From contig CP065007.1 in NCBI GenBank assembly GCA_016699715.1, forward strand, positions 1,240,001 to 1,304,000: DNA of 64,000 nt. The letters run 5' to 3'. Below, piece by piece: positions 39,460 through 48,141 of this stretch (positions are counted from its first letter, which is position 1; every line of letters begins with the position of its first letter). The position numbers were made by a program, and so were the translations under genes. The DNA is from Candidatus Competibacteraceae bacterium. GTDB taxonomy: Bacteria; Pseudomonadota; Gammaproteobacteria; Competibacterales; Competibacteraceae. The notes beneath the pieces were generated by a model. It was not told where the DNA came from, did no database searches, and worked only from the letters and a program-made list of their open reading frames with translations.

Positions 39460-40723
39460 TGGTTTCCAGCCCTTTCAGGTAAGGTTTGAGCACCTCGGGA
39501 ACTTGAATGTGGCCTCGCTCGTCTTGGTAGTTCTCGATCACCGCCACCAAGGTTCTGCCCACCGCCAGGCCGGAGCCGTTCAGCGTGTGAACCAATTCCG
39601 GTTTTCCCGTGGCGGGATTGCGCCAGCGGGCTTGTAGTCGTCGGGCCTGAAAATCCTCGAAATTGCTGCATGAGGAGATTTCCCGATATTTTTGTTGCCC
39701 GGGTAGCCAGACTTCCAGATCGTAGGTTTTAGCCGAGGCGAAGCCGATGTCACCTGTGCAAAGGGCCATGACCCGGTAAGGGAGTTCCAGCCGCTGCAAC
39801 ACGGTCTCGGCGTGGCTGGTCAGCGCTTCCAGCGCTGCGTAGGAGTCTTCGGGACAGACCATTTGTACCAGTTCCACCTTTTCGAACTGGTGCTGGCGGA
39901 TCATGCCGCGCACGTCCTTGCCGTAGGAACCGGCCTCGCTGCGAAAGCAGGGGGTGTGTGCGACGTAGCGCAGCGGGAGGCGGTCGGCTTCGAGGATATC
40001 GCCGCGCGCCAGGTTAGTGACGGGGACTTCCGCGGTGGGGATGAGGTAGTAGCTTAGATCGCCACTGAGTTTAAACAGGTCGGATTCGAATTTTGGTAGT
40101 TGTCCGGTGCCGCGCAGGCTATCAGCGTTGACCAGGTAGGGTACATAGACTTCTCGATAGCCGTGTTCCTGCGTGTGCAGGTCGAGCATGAACTGGGTCA
40201 ACGCCCGCTGCAATCGAGCCAGCTGGCCTTGGATGACCACGAATCGGGCTCCGGTTAGTTTGGCCGCCGCCTCGAAGTTCAGACCACCGTCCGCGCCCAA
40301 GTCCACATGATCGCGCGGTTCGAATGGAAGTTGGCGTGGCTCTCCCCAACGACGGATTTCGACATTGTCGGAATCGCGACTACCGCTCGGGGTGCTGTCG
40401 TGAGGCGTGTTGGGAATTTCCAGTTGGAGAGCGAGTAACTGGAGCTGCATGGCGTCCAGCTCACTTTCGGCTTGTTTGAGTTCGTCGCCGAGGGAGGCGA
40501 TTTCGTTGAGTAACGGCTGGATATCCTGTCCGCTGGCCTTGGCGCGACCGATGGTCTTGGAGCGGATGTTGCGCTCGTTCTGTAGTTCCTGTGTTCGAAT
40601 TTGCAGATTCTTGCGCTGGGTTTCCAGGGTGCTGATGAACTCTACGTCCAGCGTGTAACCGCGCCGGGCTAGTTTAGTGGCGGTTTGTTCCGGTTCGCTT
40701 CTGAGGAGTTTGGGGTCCAGCAT
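39440..40723 (-). CDS. serS: seryl-tRNA synthetase
   Basis: This 427-residue class II synthetase has the N-terminal two-helix tRNA-binding arm (about residues 30-100) and the three class II motifs: TGQLPKFESD with motif 1, FRSEAGSYGKDVRGMIRQHQF as motif 2, and LNGSGLAVGRTLVAVIEN as motif 3. It charges tRNA-Ser and tRNA-Sec. In E. coli serS follows rarA and lolA; here those genes lie 5 kb away, with a thiolase, an HPr-domain gene and PPi-PFK in between. The 3' end overlaps the MATE gene. Confidence 0.97.
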   Translation of the reverse strand: MLDPKLLRSEPEQTATKLARRGYTLDVEFISTLETQRKNLQIRTQELQNERNIRSKTIGRAKASGQDIQPLLNEIASLGDELKQAESELDAMQLQLLALQLEIPNTPHDSTPSGSRDSDNVEIRRWGEPRQLPFEPRDHVDLGADGGLNFEAAAKLTGARFVVIQGQLARLQRALTQFMLDLHTQEHGYREVYVPYLVNADSLRGTGQLPKFESDLFKLSGDLSYYLIPTAEVPVTNLARGDILEADRLPLRYVAHTPCFRSEAGSYGKDVRGMIRQHQFEKVELVQMVCPEDSYAALEALTSHAETVLQRLELPYRVMALCTGDIGFASAKTYDLEVWLPGQQKYREISSCSNFEDFQARRLQARWRNPATGKPELVHTLNGSGLAVGRTLVAVIENYQDERGHIQVPEVLKPYLKGLETIIPDGR

Positions 40724-40799
40724 AGAGGTGTGATGATCCTGTGTTTGGTTATTTGGCTGGGGCGGGATTATATCGGAGTTGAAGGCATGGATTTTAGAT

Positions 40800-40810
40800 G
40801 ATGATATAAA
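40800..40810 (+). repeat. intergenic 11-mer GATGATATAAA, copy A
   Basis: An exact copy on the plus strand lies between serS and the thiolase terminator. A plus-strand promoter here would read antisense into the thiolase gene through the hairpin. It could therefore be an antisense or small-RNA promoter, or not a promoter at all. Confidence 0.6.
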
Positions 40811-40822
40811 TACGGGATTTTG

Positions 40823-40850
40823 ATAAGGCGGCCCTTTCAGGCCGCCTTAT
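40823..40850 (-). terminator. strong hairpin behind the thiolase gene
   Basis: ATAAGGCGGCC and GGCCGCCTTAT form an 11-bp perfect stem around a 6-base loop, 21 bases after the thiolase stop. The U-run is poor on either strand, but the stem is strong and symmetrical, so it may also stop antisense transcription. Confidence 0.6.
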
Positions 40851-40871
40851 GGCGCAAAAACTCAGGTCAAT

Positions 40872-42074
40872 TTAGACGTCGCGGGTCCACAGCGAGGCCA
40901 TCGACGGACCCGTGCCGACACACAAGGAAGCGCCACCCATGCTCTTGCCTTGCCGTTCCAGCTCATAGTACAGACTGACCACGATACGCAGGCCAGTCGA
41001 ACCGACCGGATGGCCCAGGGCAATGCCGGATCCGTTGAAGTTGCAGTTATCCGGAGTCAGGCTCATCCCCTGCTCTTTCAGCATCCGCCCAACGCCCAAC
41101 CACTGCGCGGCGAAGGCTTCGTTAACTTCCCAGTAATCGATGTCTTCAAACTTCAAACCGGCCTGCTTGAGGCACTTCGGAATCGCCACCGCCGGACCCA
41201 GCCCCATGACTTCCGCCTCGATGCCGGCGTTGCAGATGCCGACCAGCTTCATCAAGGGCTTGATACCCAATTCCTTGGCCTTGTCCAGAGACATGACGAC
41301 CACCGCGCTGGCGCCATCATTGATGCTGGAGGCGTTGGCGGCGGTGACCACGCCATCTTTCTTGAAGGCCGGCTTCAGCTTGCCAACACTTTCCATGCTG
41401 GCGTTGGGGATAAAGTTTTCGTCGGTATCGAAGAAAGTTGAACCCTTTCTGGACTTGAGTTCGACCGGCACGATCTCGCGCTTGAAAACGCCTTCCTTGG
41501 TGGCGGTGGTGCAACGAGTGTGGCTGATCAACGCCAGTTCATCGCATTCCTGGCGGGTAATGCCGTACTTGGTCGCGACGTTTTCCGCCGTCATGGCCAT
41601 GTGACCGGGCACCAGTTCGTCGAACAGGCCGTCATGAATCATGCTGTCTTCGATGTTGCCCTGCCCCATCCGGTAGCCCATGCGGCCCTTGGGCAGCAGG
41701 TAGGGCGCATTGGTCATGCTCTCAACGCCGACCGCCAAGCCGATTTCGGTCTGGCCCAACATGATGTTATGGCAAGCGATCTCCAGCGCGCGCATGCCGG
41801 ACGTGCAATTCTGGTTGACCGATACGGCGCTGCTGTGGGCGGGCAAGCCAACCCGCATGCTCACCTGGCGGGCCGGCAGGGAGCCCTGCATCCCGGTGTA
41901 CAGTTGGCCCATGCAGATTTCGTCGATCTTGTCGGCTGGAACGCCAGACCGTTCGATCGCACCCTTGGCCGCGGTTATCGCCAGATCGCGAGCCGATACG
42001 TCCTTGAGGCTGCCCATGAATTTACCGATCGCCGTGCGAGCGGCGCTGACAATCACGACTTCTTTAAGAGCCAT
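40872..42074 (-). CDS. thiolase (acetyl-CoA C-acetyltransferase family)
   Basis: This 400-residue thiolase opens with EVVIVSAARTAIGKFMGSL. The nucleophile Cys is in NQNCTSGMRALE, the His of the oxyanion site in WEVNEAFAAQ, and the general base region in GIALGHPVGSTG. The last Cys motif reads LCVGTGPSM in place of the usual CIGGGMG, so substrate range may differ from PhaA. Acetoacetyl-CoA formation for PHA or beta-ketothiolysis are both possible. The ATG has GAGGAG at a good distance. A TTGACA-type promoter lies in the long upstream gap. Confidence 0.9.
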   Translation of the reverse strand: MALKEVVIVSAARTAIGKFMGSLKDVSARDLAITAAKGAIERSGVPADKIDEICMGQLYTGMQGSLPARQVSMRVGLPAHSSAVSVNQNCTSGMRALEIACHNIMLGQTEIGLAVGVESMTNAPYLLPKGRMGYRMGQGNIEDSMIHDGLFDELVPGHMAMTAENVATKYGITRQECDELALISHTRCTTATKEGVFKREIVPVELKSRKGSTFFDTDENFIPNASMESVGKLKPAFKKDGVVTAANASSINDGASAVVVMSLDKAKELGIKPLMKLVGICNAGIEAEVMGLGPAVAIPKCLKQAGLKFEDIDYWEVNEAFAAQWLGVGRMLKEQGMSLTPDNCNFNGSGIALGHPVGSTGLRIVVSLYYELERQGKSMGGASLCVGTGPSMASLWTRDV

Positions 42075-42204
42075 TAGTTACTCCTCGGATTTTGTGTAGT
42101 GACGGTAGTTGCGCGTTGGCTCGGTCCTGTCCCCGACCTTGTTGCCGAAGTCTCCTACCTTGTGTGTCCACGCGTACTTGCGGTAGCGCGTGAACGGACG
42201 TTGG

Positions 42205-42234
42205 AAAGTAAAGCTTAACTTTGGCGTATGTCAA
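42205..42234 (-). promoter_or_regulatory. sigma-70-like promoter for the thiolase gene
   Basis: On the minus strand a perfect TTGACA is followed after 18 bases by TACTTT, a weak -10. It points at the thiolase start about 130 bases further. Confidence 0.45.
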
Positions 42235-42243
42235 TTTTTCCTG

Positions 42244-42272
42244 TTGTCTGGTAAAAAATATGATGATATAAA
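42244..42272 (+). promoter_or_regulatory. promoter containing 11-mer copy B, towards the HPr-domain gene
   Basis: TTGTCT, a 17-base spacer and TATAAA with TGA directly before it make an extended -10 promoter. The -10 is inside an exact GATGATATAAA (42262-42272). The downstream gene starts at 42556, leaving a long leader of about 275 bases. Confidence 0.5.
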
Positions 42273-42555
42273 ACGCGCCTCACAGAAGGTTCTGGTTTAG
42301 CTATATTTATTATGAGCGTAAATAATAACCATGTTGTTGGTCTGGTTATTAAGCCGTCATGCTCGGTCTTGACGCAACGCATCCATGACCAGCATGGAGA
42401 ATCCATCGCCAATGCACTCTAAATACCCTTTACTAATCGGGTTGTCATTTTATCTAGTGGCCATCATGATAACCGGTAGCGAGTAAGCTACTCTTCCGAC
42501 TGGATTCATCGGTTCAACGCCTTGGCCAGATTGGCGGAGCCAAAGAGATACCGTC

Positions 42556-44124
42556 ATGACCCTTGAAAAAGACCCGAAGCCGTTTGTGGCGACGGGCACC
42601 ATCAACGACCATGAATTCACTTATCTAACCGGCAAACGCGCCCGCCGTTTGTTGCAACTGGCACGGCTATTTTCGACGAAAAACTCAAATTCCGGCTATG
42701 TAAGCCGCATTTTTATAGGTGATTTATTATCTCAATCCATTCAACTGGAAGAATTTCTTGATGCTTATGGCGCGCGCAACAACCACCGTTGGTCCCGGTT
42801 TCGATCGCTGACCGCCACCATCAAGCTATTTGCCGACGTCTGTTACAAACTGCTCCACATCAAGCACTCTCTGCCATCCTACCAGCTGTTGCCCATCGAC
42901 CGGGACTTCGCCGTAAGCACCGCCCGGTCGCTGGAACTCATCCGCGAAATCCTGGCCACGGCAACCCATGGGATTATCGTGCAGGCTGCTCGTCTGAACC
43001 TGCCGGTCCCGGTCGACGACACCGCGATAGAGCAATTCACCGAACACCTCCCCTCCGGTCGTCTGGCGCGAGACCGAGCCACGCGCAAGGTCAAGAGTGC
43101 CGCGGAAACCGTCACCCAACTCGCCACCGCCTATCTGAATCTGGCCGCCGAGAGCGAGCTTCTGAACATCGTCGAGAAGACCGATCCAGCGGAATATTCC
43201 GCCTGCTTTCCGGATCCCGTCAGCGAGGACAATCTGCGCTTTTTGAAATTCCGCTTTCACAGCCTTCAATCTCTTTACGACACCCACGTCTCCGAGACCG
43301 AAGTCGAAGGCATGGATGCAGGCTTACCGATCTTGCGTGGTCATGTCAGCGTGGTTTATCACCTATTGGAAATCGCTACCCAGCTGGTCCACTATTACGA
43401 GCGTCACCTCAATATAGACACAGGCGACTCTTCATTGCGGCGCAAGCCAGTCATCGCGCCCCAAACTCTGCTGGCCATGCTCATGAATTATGCAATCGCT
43501 TTTGCGGGGCTTTACCTCAATCAGGGACGATCCCTGTCGTATACCATGCTCAGACGGTATGCCGAAGTGGGAAGGGTTACGGTACCTGTTCCTTGCTACA
43601 GAGGATTACACGTCCGACCAGCCACTCTGATCGCGAAAATCGTGCGCCATTACGGCAGCGACATACACATGGAGTTGGACGGCCAATCCTACGATGCCAG
43701 TTTGCCCATGGATATTTTCAGGGCCAACGAGAAGATCAACGCCAGAAAAAGGCGTTGGTTGATTCTGGAAATCGGTTACTTTCCGTTACCGGCCGGCAAC
43801 TTGAACGACCGGCAAATCCAAACCATCATCCGGGATGTCGTATTCAAACTGGCCGAACAGGGTAAGCTCTTTCTCTACCAACAGCCACTGCAACTCTCGC
43901 ACGAATTCGATCGAACCGGGATCCTGCTGGAAAACATCACCGCCGAAATCGCCCATTTGCTGGCCACCGGCCAGATCGATATCAGGACCGACCTGACCAT
44001 TGCGTTCACCGGCGACAAACGGGTCTTGAGCGACCTGCTGTTGTTGGCCCAATCCGGCTACGGCGAAGATTGTTTCGGTAACAACATCGCCCTGCCCAAG
44101 GAACTGGCCTACCTGCGCCGCTAG
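42556..44124 (+). CDS. large protein with HPr-like phosphocarrier domain
   Basis: This 522-residue cytosolic protein has no known name to me. The first 330 residues are mostly helical and unrecognised. From about 340 to 410 it looks like an HPr domain: VTVPVPCYRGLHVRPATLIAKIVRHYGSDI, with His352 and Arg354 matching the His15/Arg17 pair of E. coli HPr. The Ser46 regulatory site is not clearly conserved. About 110 further residues follow. HPr normally receives phosphate from PEP through Enzyme I; no EI or EII gene is in the window. The gene faces PPi-dependent phosphofructokinase across 23 bases, so a role in sensing glycolytic flux is an inference. Confidence 0.65.
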   Translation: MTLEKDPKPFVATGTINDHEFTYLTGKRARRLLQLARLFSTKNSNSGYVSRIFIGDLLSQSIQLEEFLDAYGARNNHRWSRFRSLTATIKLFADVCYKLLHIKHSLPSYQLLPIDRDFAVSTARSLELIREILATATHGIIVQAARLNLPVPVDDTAIEQFTEHLPSGRLARDRATRKVKSAAETVTQLATAYLNLAAESELLNIVEKTDPAEYSACFPDPVSEDNLRFLKFRFHSLQSLYDTHVSETEVEGMDAGLPILRGHVSVVYHLLEIATQLVHYYERHLNIDTGDSSLRRKPVIAPQTLLAMLMNYAIAFAGLYLNQGRSLSYTMLRRYAEVGRVTVPVPCYRGLHVRPATLIAKIVRHYGSDIHMELDGQSYDASLPMDIFRANEKINARKRRWLILEIGYFPLPAGNLNDRQIQTIIRDVVFKLAEQGKLFLYQQPLQLSHEFDRTGILLENITAEIAHLLATGQIDIRTDLTIAFTGDKRVLSDLLLLAQSGYGEDCFGNNIALPKELAYLRR

Positions 44125-44147
44125 GCCAACAGGCGGCGAGAACCCGA

Positions 44148-45386
44148 TCAGTCGCCCAGCTTGACCATTGGCGCCCACAACCGCTCCAGGCGGGGCAGAT
44201 CGTCGCCGAGCAGCGGCCGCAGATAGCCGCGGAATGCCTCGGTCACCCCGTTGCCCTCGGCGTTGATGAACGTGTCGGGCAGGTGCCGGGTCTGGGCGGC
44301 GATCGCGTTCAGCTCGGCCAGTTCGTACCTTGCCACGTAATCCCCAACGCGCTTGATCACCACCGAACCGCTTATGTTGTGCCCGCAGGCGTAATGGACC
44401 GCCTTCTCGCCCACCTCGCGCGCCTCGCGAGCGTCCACGCTGGATACCACGCCCGGAAACGAGCGCTGCAAATAACCGAAGGTATCCGCGCGCACCCGCT
44501 TGATGCCCAGTCGCTTCTGCACGATATCGGCCAGTTCGTCGGCCAGCGCGCCGCCGGAAAGCTGGATGTTGCCGTGGGCATCGGCCCGCGGTTCGCGGCC
44601 CGCCTTGCGCATCAGCTCGGCCGCGAGCGGAACTTCCCTGCCCTGCCCGTCCCGGCTCGCCCACACCCCTTCCGAAATCGCCACGACGCAGCGGCCCTGT
44701 TGCTGGTGCGCGCGGTCGATGTCGGCGAGATAGCGCTCGATCGAAAATGGCCGCTCCGGCAGGTAAATCAGGTGTGGACCGTCGTCGTCGTGCCGACCGG
44801 CCAGCGCCGCGGCCGCCGTCAGCCAGCCGGCATGACGGCCCATGACCACACCGATATAGACCCCTGGCAACGCCATCATATCGGCGTTGATCCCGCTGAA
44901 GGCACCAGCGACGAAGCGGGCGGCGGAAGGATAACCGGGGCAGTGGTCGTTAACCGGCAGATCGTTGTCGATGGTCTTCGGAATGTGGATGGCCCGTAGT
45001 TCATGACCTTCCCGGCTGGCGTATTCGTTGACGATCCGCACGGTGTCGGACGAATCGTTGCCGCCGATGTAGAAAAAATAGCGGACATCGTGCTTTCTGA
45101 ATACCTGAAAAATACGCTGGCAGTACGCCGCGTCCGGCTTGTCGCGGGTGGAACCCAACGCCGAAGAAGGAGTGTGGGCAACCCGTTCGAGATTGTGAGT
45201 GGTCGCCTCGGACAGATCGACGAAGGTTTCGGCGACGATACCGCGCACCCCGTGGCGCGCACCCCAGACTCGGGTGACCTCTGGAAACTTGCGCGCCTCC
45301 AGCGCCGCGCCGACCAAGCTCTGATTGATCACCGCCGTCGGACCGCCACCTTGGGCGATCACGACTTTACCCGTTAATCGACTCAT
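44148..45386 (-). CDS. pfp: pyrophosphate-dependent 6-phosphofructokinase
   Basis: This 412-residue enzyme interconverts fructose-6-phosphate and fructose-1,6-bisphosphate with PPi/Pi. The substrate site is IPKTIDNDLPVNDHCPGYP, and the nucleotide loop reads YIGGNDSSDT; the Asp in place of the Gly of GGDG is the usual mark of PPi specificity. MGRHAGWLTAAAALAG and PERPFS follow. PPi-PFKs are reversible and common in glycogen-accumulating and methylotrophic bacteria. Start ATG at 45386; an upstream GTG-type start at 45425 adds residues with no family match. It lies 93 bases behind rarA. Confidence 0.9.
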   Translation of the reverse strand: MSRLTGKVVIAQGGGPTAVINQSLVGAALEARKFPEVTRVWGARHGVRGIVAETFVDLSEATTHNLERVAHTPSSALGSTRDKPDAAYCQRIFQVFRKHDVRYFFYIGGNDSSDTVRIVNEYASREGHELRAIHIPKTIDNDLPVNDHCPGYPSAARFVAGAFSGINADMMALPGVYIGVVMGRHAGWLTAAAALAGRHDDDGPHLIYLPERPFSIERYLADIDRAHQQQGRCVVAISEGVWASRDGQGREVPLAAELMRKAGREPRADAHGNIQLSGGALADELADIVQKRLGIKRVRADTFGYLQRSFPGVVSSVDAREAREVGEKAVHYACGHNISGSVVIKRVGDYVARYELAELNAIAAQTRHLPDTFINAEGNGVTEAFRGYLRPLLGDDLPRLERLWAPMVKLGD

Positions 45387-45479
45387 AAACACGCTCCCAG
45401 TGGTTCGTTTGCAACGCCTCCTCATCCCCGATCTTTTTCCCAGAGGGAGGGAAGAGCTTTCTTACGGCTTCTACGGCTT

Positions 45480-46808
45480 CTACGAGTATCGCCGCCGGTT
45501 GCTGTGCCGATCCAGCTCCCGCAACCGCTCCAGCTTTTCGCCGATCCGCCCTTCCAGACCGTTGGCGGTTGGCTGGTAATAGCGGGCGGCTTGCAGCACT
45601 TCGGGAAAGTAGCATTCGCCGGCGGCGTAGTTATTCGCTTCGTCGTGCGCATAGCGGTAACCCTCGCCGTGTCCCAGATCCCGCGCCAGCGTGGTGGGCG
45701 CATTGCGCAGATGCGGCGGCACCTCCAGCGTGCCGTGATGTTCGACATCGCGCCGCGCCGCCGCCAGCGCGGTATAGACCGCGTTGCTCTTGGGCGCGAC
45801 CGCCAGATAGACCACGGCCTGGGCGATGGCCAGTTCGCCTTCGGGACTGCCCATCCGCTCTTGCGCTTCCCAGGCGTTCAGCGCCAGTCGCAGGGCGCGC
45901 GGGTCGGCGTTGCCGATATCCTCGCTGGCCATTCGCGCCACCCGCCGGGCGAGGTACAGGGGATCGCAACCGCCGTCCAGCATCCGGGCCAGCCAGTACA
46001 AGGCCGCGTCCGGGCTGCTACCGCGCACGGCCTTGTGCAGGGCGGAAATCTGATCGTAGAACAGATCGCCACCCCGATCGAAGCGCCGCCCCGCTCCCTC
46101 GCTCATCACCTCCGGCAACGCGGCTTCCAAGGTCGTGTCTTGCGCCGCCGCCAGTTCCGCCGCCAGTTCCAGCCAGATCAGGGCACGACGCGCGTCACCG
46201 TCGGTGGACTGGGCCAAGCGGTCCCGCTCCGCCTCGGACAGCGGCCAGCGGCCACCCAGACCGCGCCCGACATCGCTCAGGGCGCGATCCAGCACCTGGC
46301 GGATGGCGGCGGGATCGAGACTGTTCAGCACGTAGACCCGCACTCGCGACAACAGGGCGTTGTTGAGGGCGAAGCCGGGGTTTTCGGTGGTGGCGCCGAT
46401 AAACGTCAGGGTACCGTCCTCGACATAAGGCAGAAAGGCATCCTGCTGAGCCTTGTTGAAACGGTGAACCTCGTCCACGAACAGCACGGTGCGGCGCCGT
46501 TGTTCGCGCCACAACACCTGCGCTCGTTCCACCGCCGCCCGCACCTCGCGCACCCCGGCCATCACCGCCGATAGCCGGATGAATTCCGCCCGACAGGCGC
46601 CGGCCAGCAGTTCCGCCAAGGTGGTCTTGCCGGTGCCGGGCGGTCCCCACAGCACCATGGAGTGCGGCTGGCCTCGTTCGATGGCCGCCCGCAACGGCTT
46701 GCCCGGCGCCAACAGATGGGACTGCCCGACAAACTCATCCAAACCGCGCGGACGCAAACGGTCGGCCAGCGGCCGGAGTGCGTCGGCGTCGGGCGTTTCA
46801 GCCGGCAT
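45480..46808 (-). CDS. rarA: replication-associated recombination protein A (AAA ATPase)
   Basis: RarA/MgsA is a clamp-loader-like AAA+ ATPase that acts at stalled forks. The 442-residue protein has LRPRGLDEFVGQSHLL, Walker A VLWGPPGTGKTTLAELLA, Walker B TVLFVDEVHRFNKAQQDAFLP, sensor 1 FIGATTENPGFALNNALLSR, and the C-terminal domain with DPLYLARRVARMASEDIG. The ATG at 46808 overlaps the lolA stop, as is typical of the lolA-rarA pair. A start at 46826 is also open. Confidence 0.95.
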   Translation of the reverse strand: MPAETPDADALRPLADRLRPRGLDEFVGQSHLLAPGKPLRAAIERGQPHSMVLWGPPGTGKTTLAELLAGACRAEFIRLSAVMAGVREVRAAVERAQVLWREQRRRTVLFVDEVHRFNKAQQDAFLPYVEDGTLTFIGATTENPGFALNNALLSRVRVYVLNSLDPAAIRQVLDRALSDVGRGLGGRWPLSEAERDRLAQSTDGDARRALIWLELAAELAAAQDTTLEAALPEVMSEGAGRRFDRGGDLFYDQISALHKAVRGSSPDAALYWLARMLDGGCDPLYLARRVARMASEDIGNADPRALRLALNAWEAQERMGSPEGELAIAQAVVYLAVAPKSNAVYTALAAARRDVEHHGTLEVPPHLRNAPTTLARDLGHGEGYRYAHDEANNYAAGECYFPEVLQAARYYQPTANGLEGRIGEKLERLRELDRHSNRRRYS

Positions 46809-47415
46809 CACCGACCACGTCCACACCGGGTGGCGGGGTGAATTTCAGTAGCGCGGGATCGAGTGTTGGGTTGCGCTCCAGTTTCTGGAAATCCAGCCGG
46901 GTGCGCTGCCCGAAACTGTCTTCCAGTTCCAGACTGACCAGCAGGTCGCCTTTGAAAGCGACTCGCAGCAGGCGGAATTCGGGCTGCGCTTGCTTGGGCG
47001 CCAGCTCGTACCAGGTCAGCCCATCCTGGCCGCGCGCGCTGCCGACGGTGAAGGTCTCTTCGATCGGCGCCGCGCCGCTCAACAGAGCCAGCGGGGTCGA
47101 ACCCAGGGCTTTGTCCAGTTTGCGGACCGTCACTTGCGCCAGATCGACATCGTAGGCCCACAGCCGATTGCCGTCGGCGACGATGATCTGTTCGGAGGGT
47201 GTTCGATAATCCCAACGGAACTTACCGGGCTTCTGCATCAGCATCCGACCGCTGGAGCTTTGCACGACCCGCGACCGCTCGTCGAATACCCGCTGGATGA
47301 AATCGGCCCGCAGCGATTGGAGATCCTGGAAATAGTGCTGCACCGGCGATGGCGTCGCCCAAACCGGCGACATCAGCAGTATGCTCAGCGTCAACAGTAA
47401 CAATTGGCGTATCAC
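46798..47415 (-). CDS. lolA: outer-membrane lipoprotein carrier protein
   Basis: LolA ferries lipoproteins across the periplasm from LolCDE to LolB. The 205-residue precursor starts with a signal peptide (IRQLLLLTLSILLMSPVWA), followed by VQHYFQDLQSLRADFIQRVFDE, SSGRMLMQKPGKFRWDYRTPSEQIIVADGNRLWAYD, typical of the family. I chose a GTG at 47415 because it gives a clean signal peptide and has GAGAG upstream. An ATG at 47445 and longer frames would bury the signal. The ftsK gene that usually precedes lolA is absent; a broken transposase lies there instead. Confidence 0.9.
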   Translation of the reverse strand: MIRQLLLLTLSILLMSPVWATPSPVQHYFQDLQSLRADFIQRVFDERSRVVQSSSGRMLMQKPGKFRWDYRTPSEQIIVADGNRLWAYDVDLAQVTVRKLDKALGSTPLALLSGAAPIEETFTVGSARGQDGLTWYELAPKQAQPEFRLLRVAFKGDLLVSLELEDSFGQRTRLDFQKLERNPTLDPALLKFTPPPGVDVVGDAG

Positions 47416-47776
47416 GATGGGTTCTCTCGTTAAGGTTTCCAGCATAGACCACGCAGCGTCGGGGCGTTCCATCGACGATGGGGAAGAGTCGAGTCGCACG
47501 CGGTTCCGGCGGATGCGAGGCCACTCAAATCCGCTCCAGGGGCCAAACTGAACCGCCCCGGATTTCGAGGAGGCTCCAACCTTCGACACGACCCGGCCGC
47601 CCTTGATCCACCACGGCGACCGCGGCTCGCGGTCCGTCTCGATCCGCGCCAGCGCGGTGCGGGCCAAGCCGATCATCTTGACGGCGCTGGCGGCCATGCT
47701 GGGGCGCTGTTCATTCTCGACGATCCGATCTTCCGGGGGGAAGCGACCGGGGGGGTGCGGTGGTGCCGTGGGTCGA

Positions 47777-48022
47777 AATATTGACCGCCGAGAAGAATCG
47801 CTGGGCCGGTGCCGGGGGCGCCGGATGATCTTCGGCGGGCGGAGCGGGGTCCGGGCGGTGCTGTAATGGCCACGGTCTCCGCCAGCCGGTGCAATCCCGT
47901 GATCAAAGCGTTCTACCCGCGGTTGCGGGCGGCCGGCAAACCCGCCAAGATCGCGCTGACCGCCTGCATGCGCAAACTGTTGACGATCCTGAACGCGATG
48001 CTCAAGGCCAAGACCCCTTACC
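47777..48022 (+). pseudogene. IS110-family transposase, C-terminal remnant with frameshift
   Basis: Two frames join to give the C-terminal part of an IS110/IS116-type transposase (Transposase_20). The first frame has NIDRR, then RGRRMIFGGRSGVRAVL, and stops at a TAA. The second frame continues with MATVSASRCNPVIKAFY, then RLRAAGKPAKIALTACMRKL and LTILNAMLKAKTPY. The break is in CTGTAATGG near 47864, where CTGTACATGG would keep the usual VLYMA. One base is thus missing. The N-terminal DEDD catalytic half is not recognisable, so the element is dead. Confidence 0.8.
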
Positions 48023-48060
48023 TCCCGAGGAATGCAGGTCCTGGGGTTTCAACACAGTTG

Positions 48061-48141
48061 CTCCTTGGACAAGGAGGGGTGGCGCACCAGCGCCGGGGTG
48101 GTTCGAACCGGTGATCCCACCCGTCAGATAGAAGCGCTATC
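48061..48141. other. row of four short hairpins behind the IS110 remnant
   Basis: In 81 bases I see CTCCTT/AAGGAG (4-base loop, 48061-48076), GGCGC/GCGCC (4-base loop, 48081-48094), GGGTGG/CCACCC (15-base loop, 48096-48122, with the palindrome GGTTCGAACC inside) and GATAG/CTATC (5-base loop, 48127-48141). Such density suggests a structured RNA or an element end. IS110-family elements carry a non-coding guide RNA, which in the IS1111 group lies downstream of the transposase. Confidence 0.4.

Larger units (their letters stand above)
42075..42555. other. 481-base intergenic region with divergent promoters
   Basis: This AT-rich gap holds a minus-strand promoter for the thiolase and a plus-strand promoter containing recurrent motif copy B. 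There are also small inverted repeats, GTAGC GAGTAA GCTAC near 42475. No convincing gene was found; a 65-codon minus-strand frame here has no family features. Confidence 0.5.

Noticed and set aside
42215..42412. 65-codon minus-strand frame in the thiolase upstream gap
   Set aside because: It runs across promoter-like sequence, has no good ribosome-binding site and resembles no family.
45461..45484. Short tandem repeat CTACGGCTT at the end of rarA
   Set aside because: There are only about two and a half copies, and it may be chance in coding sequence.
48100..48109. GGTTCGAACC, like a tRNA T-loop, in the gap before uppP
   Set aside because: The flanking bases do not form an acceptor, D or anticodon arm with proper spacing on either strand; it is part of the hairpin row.
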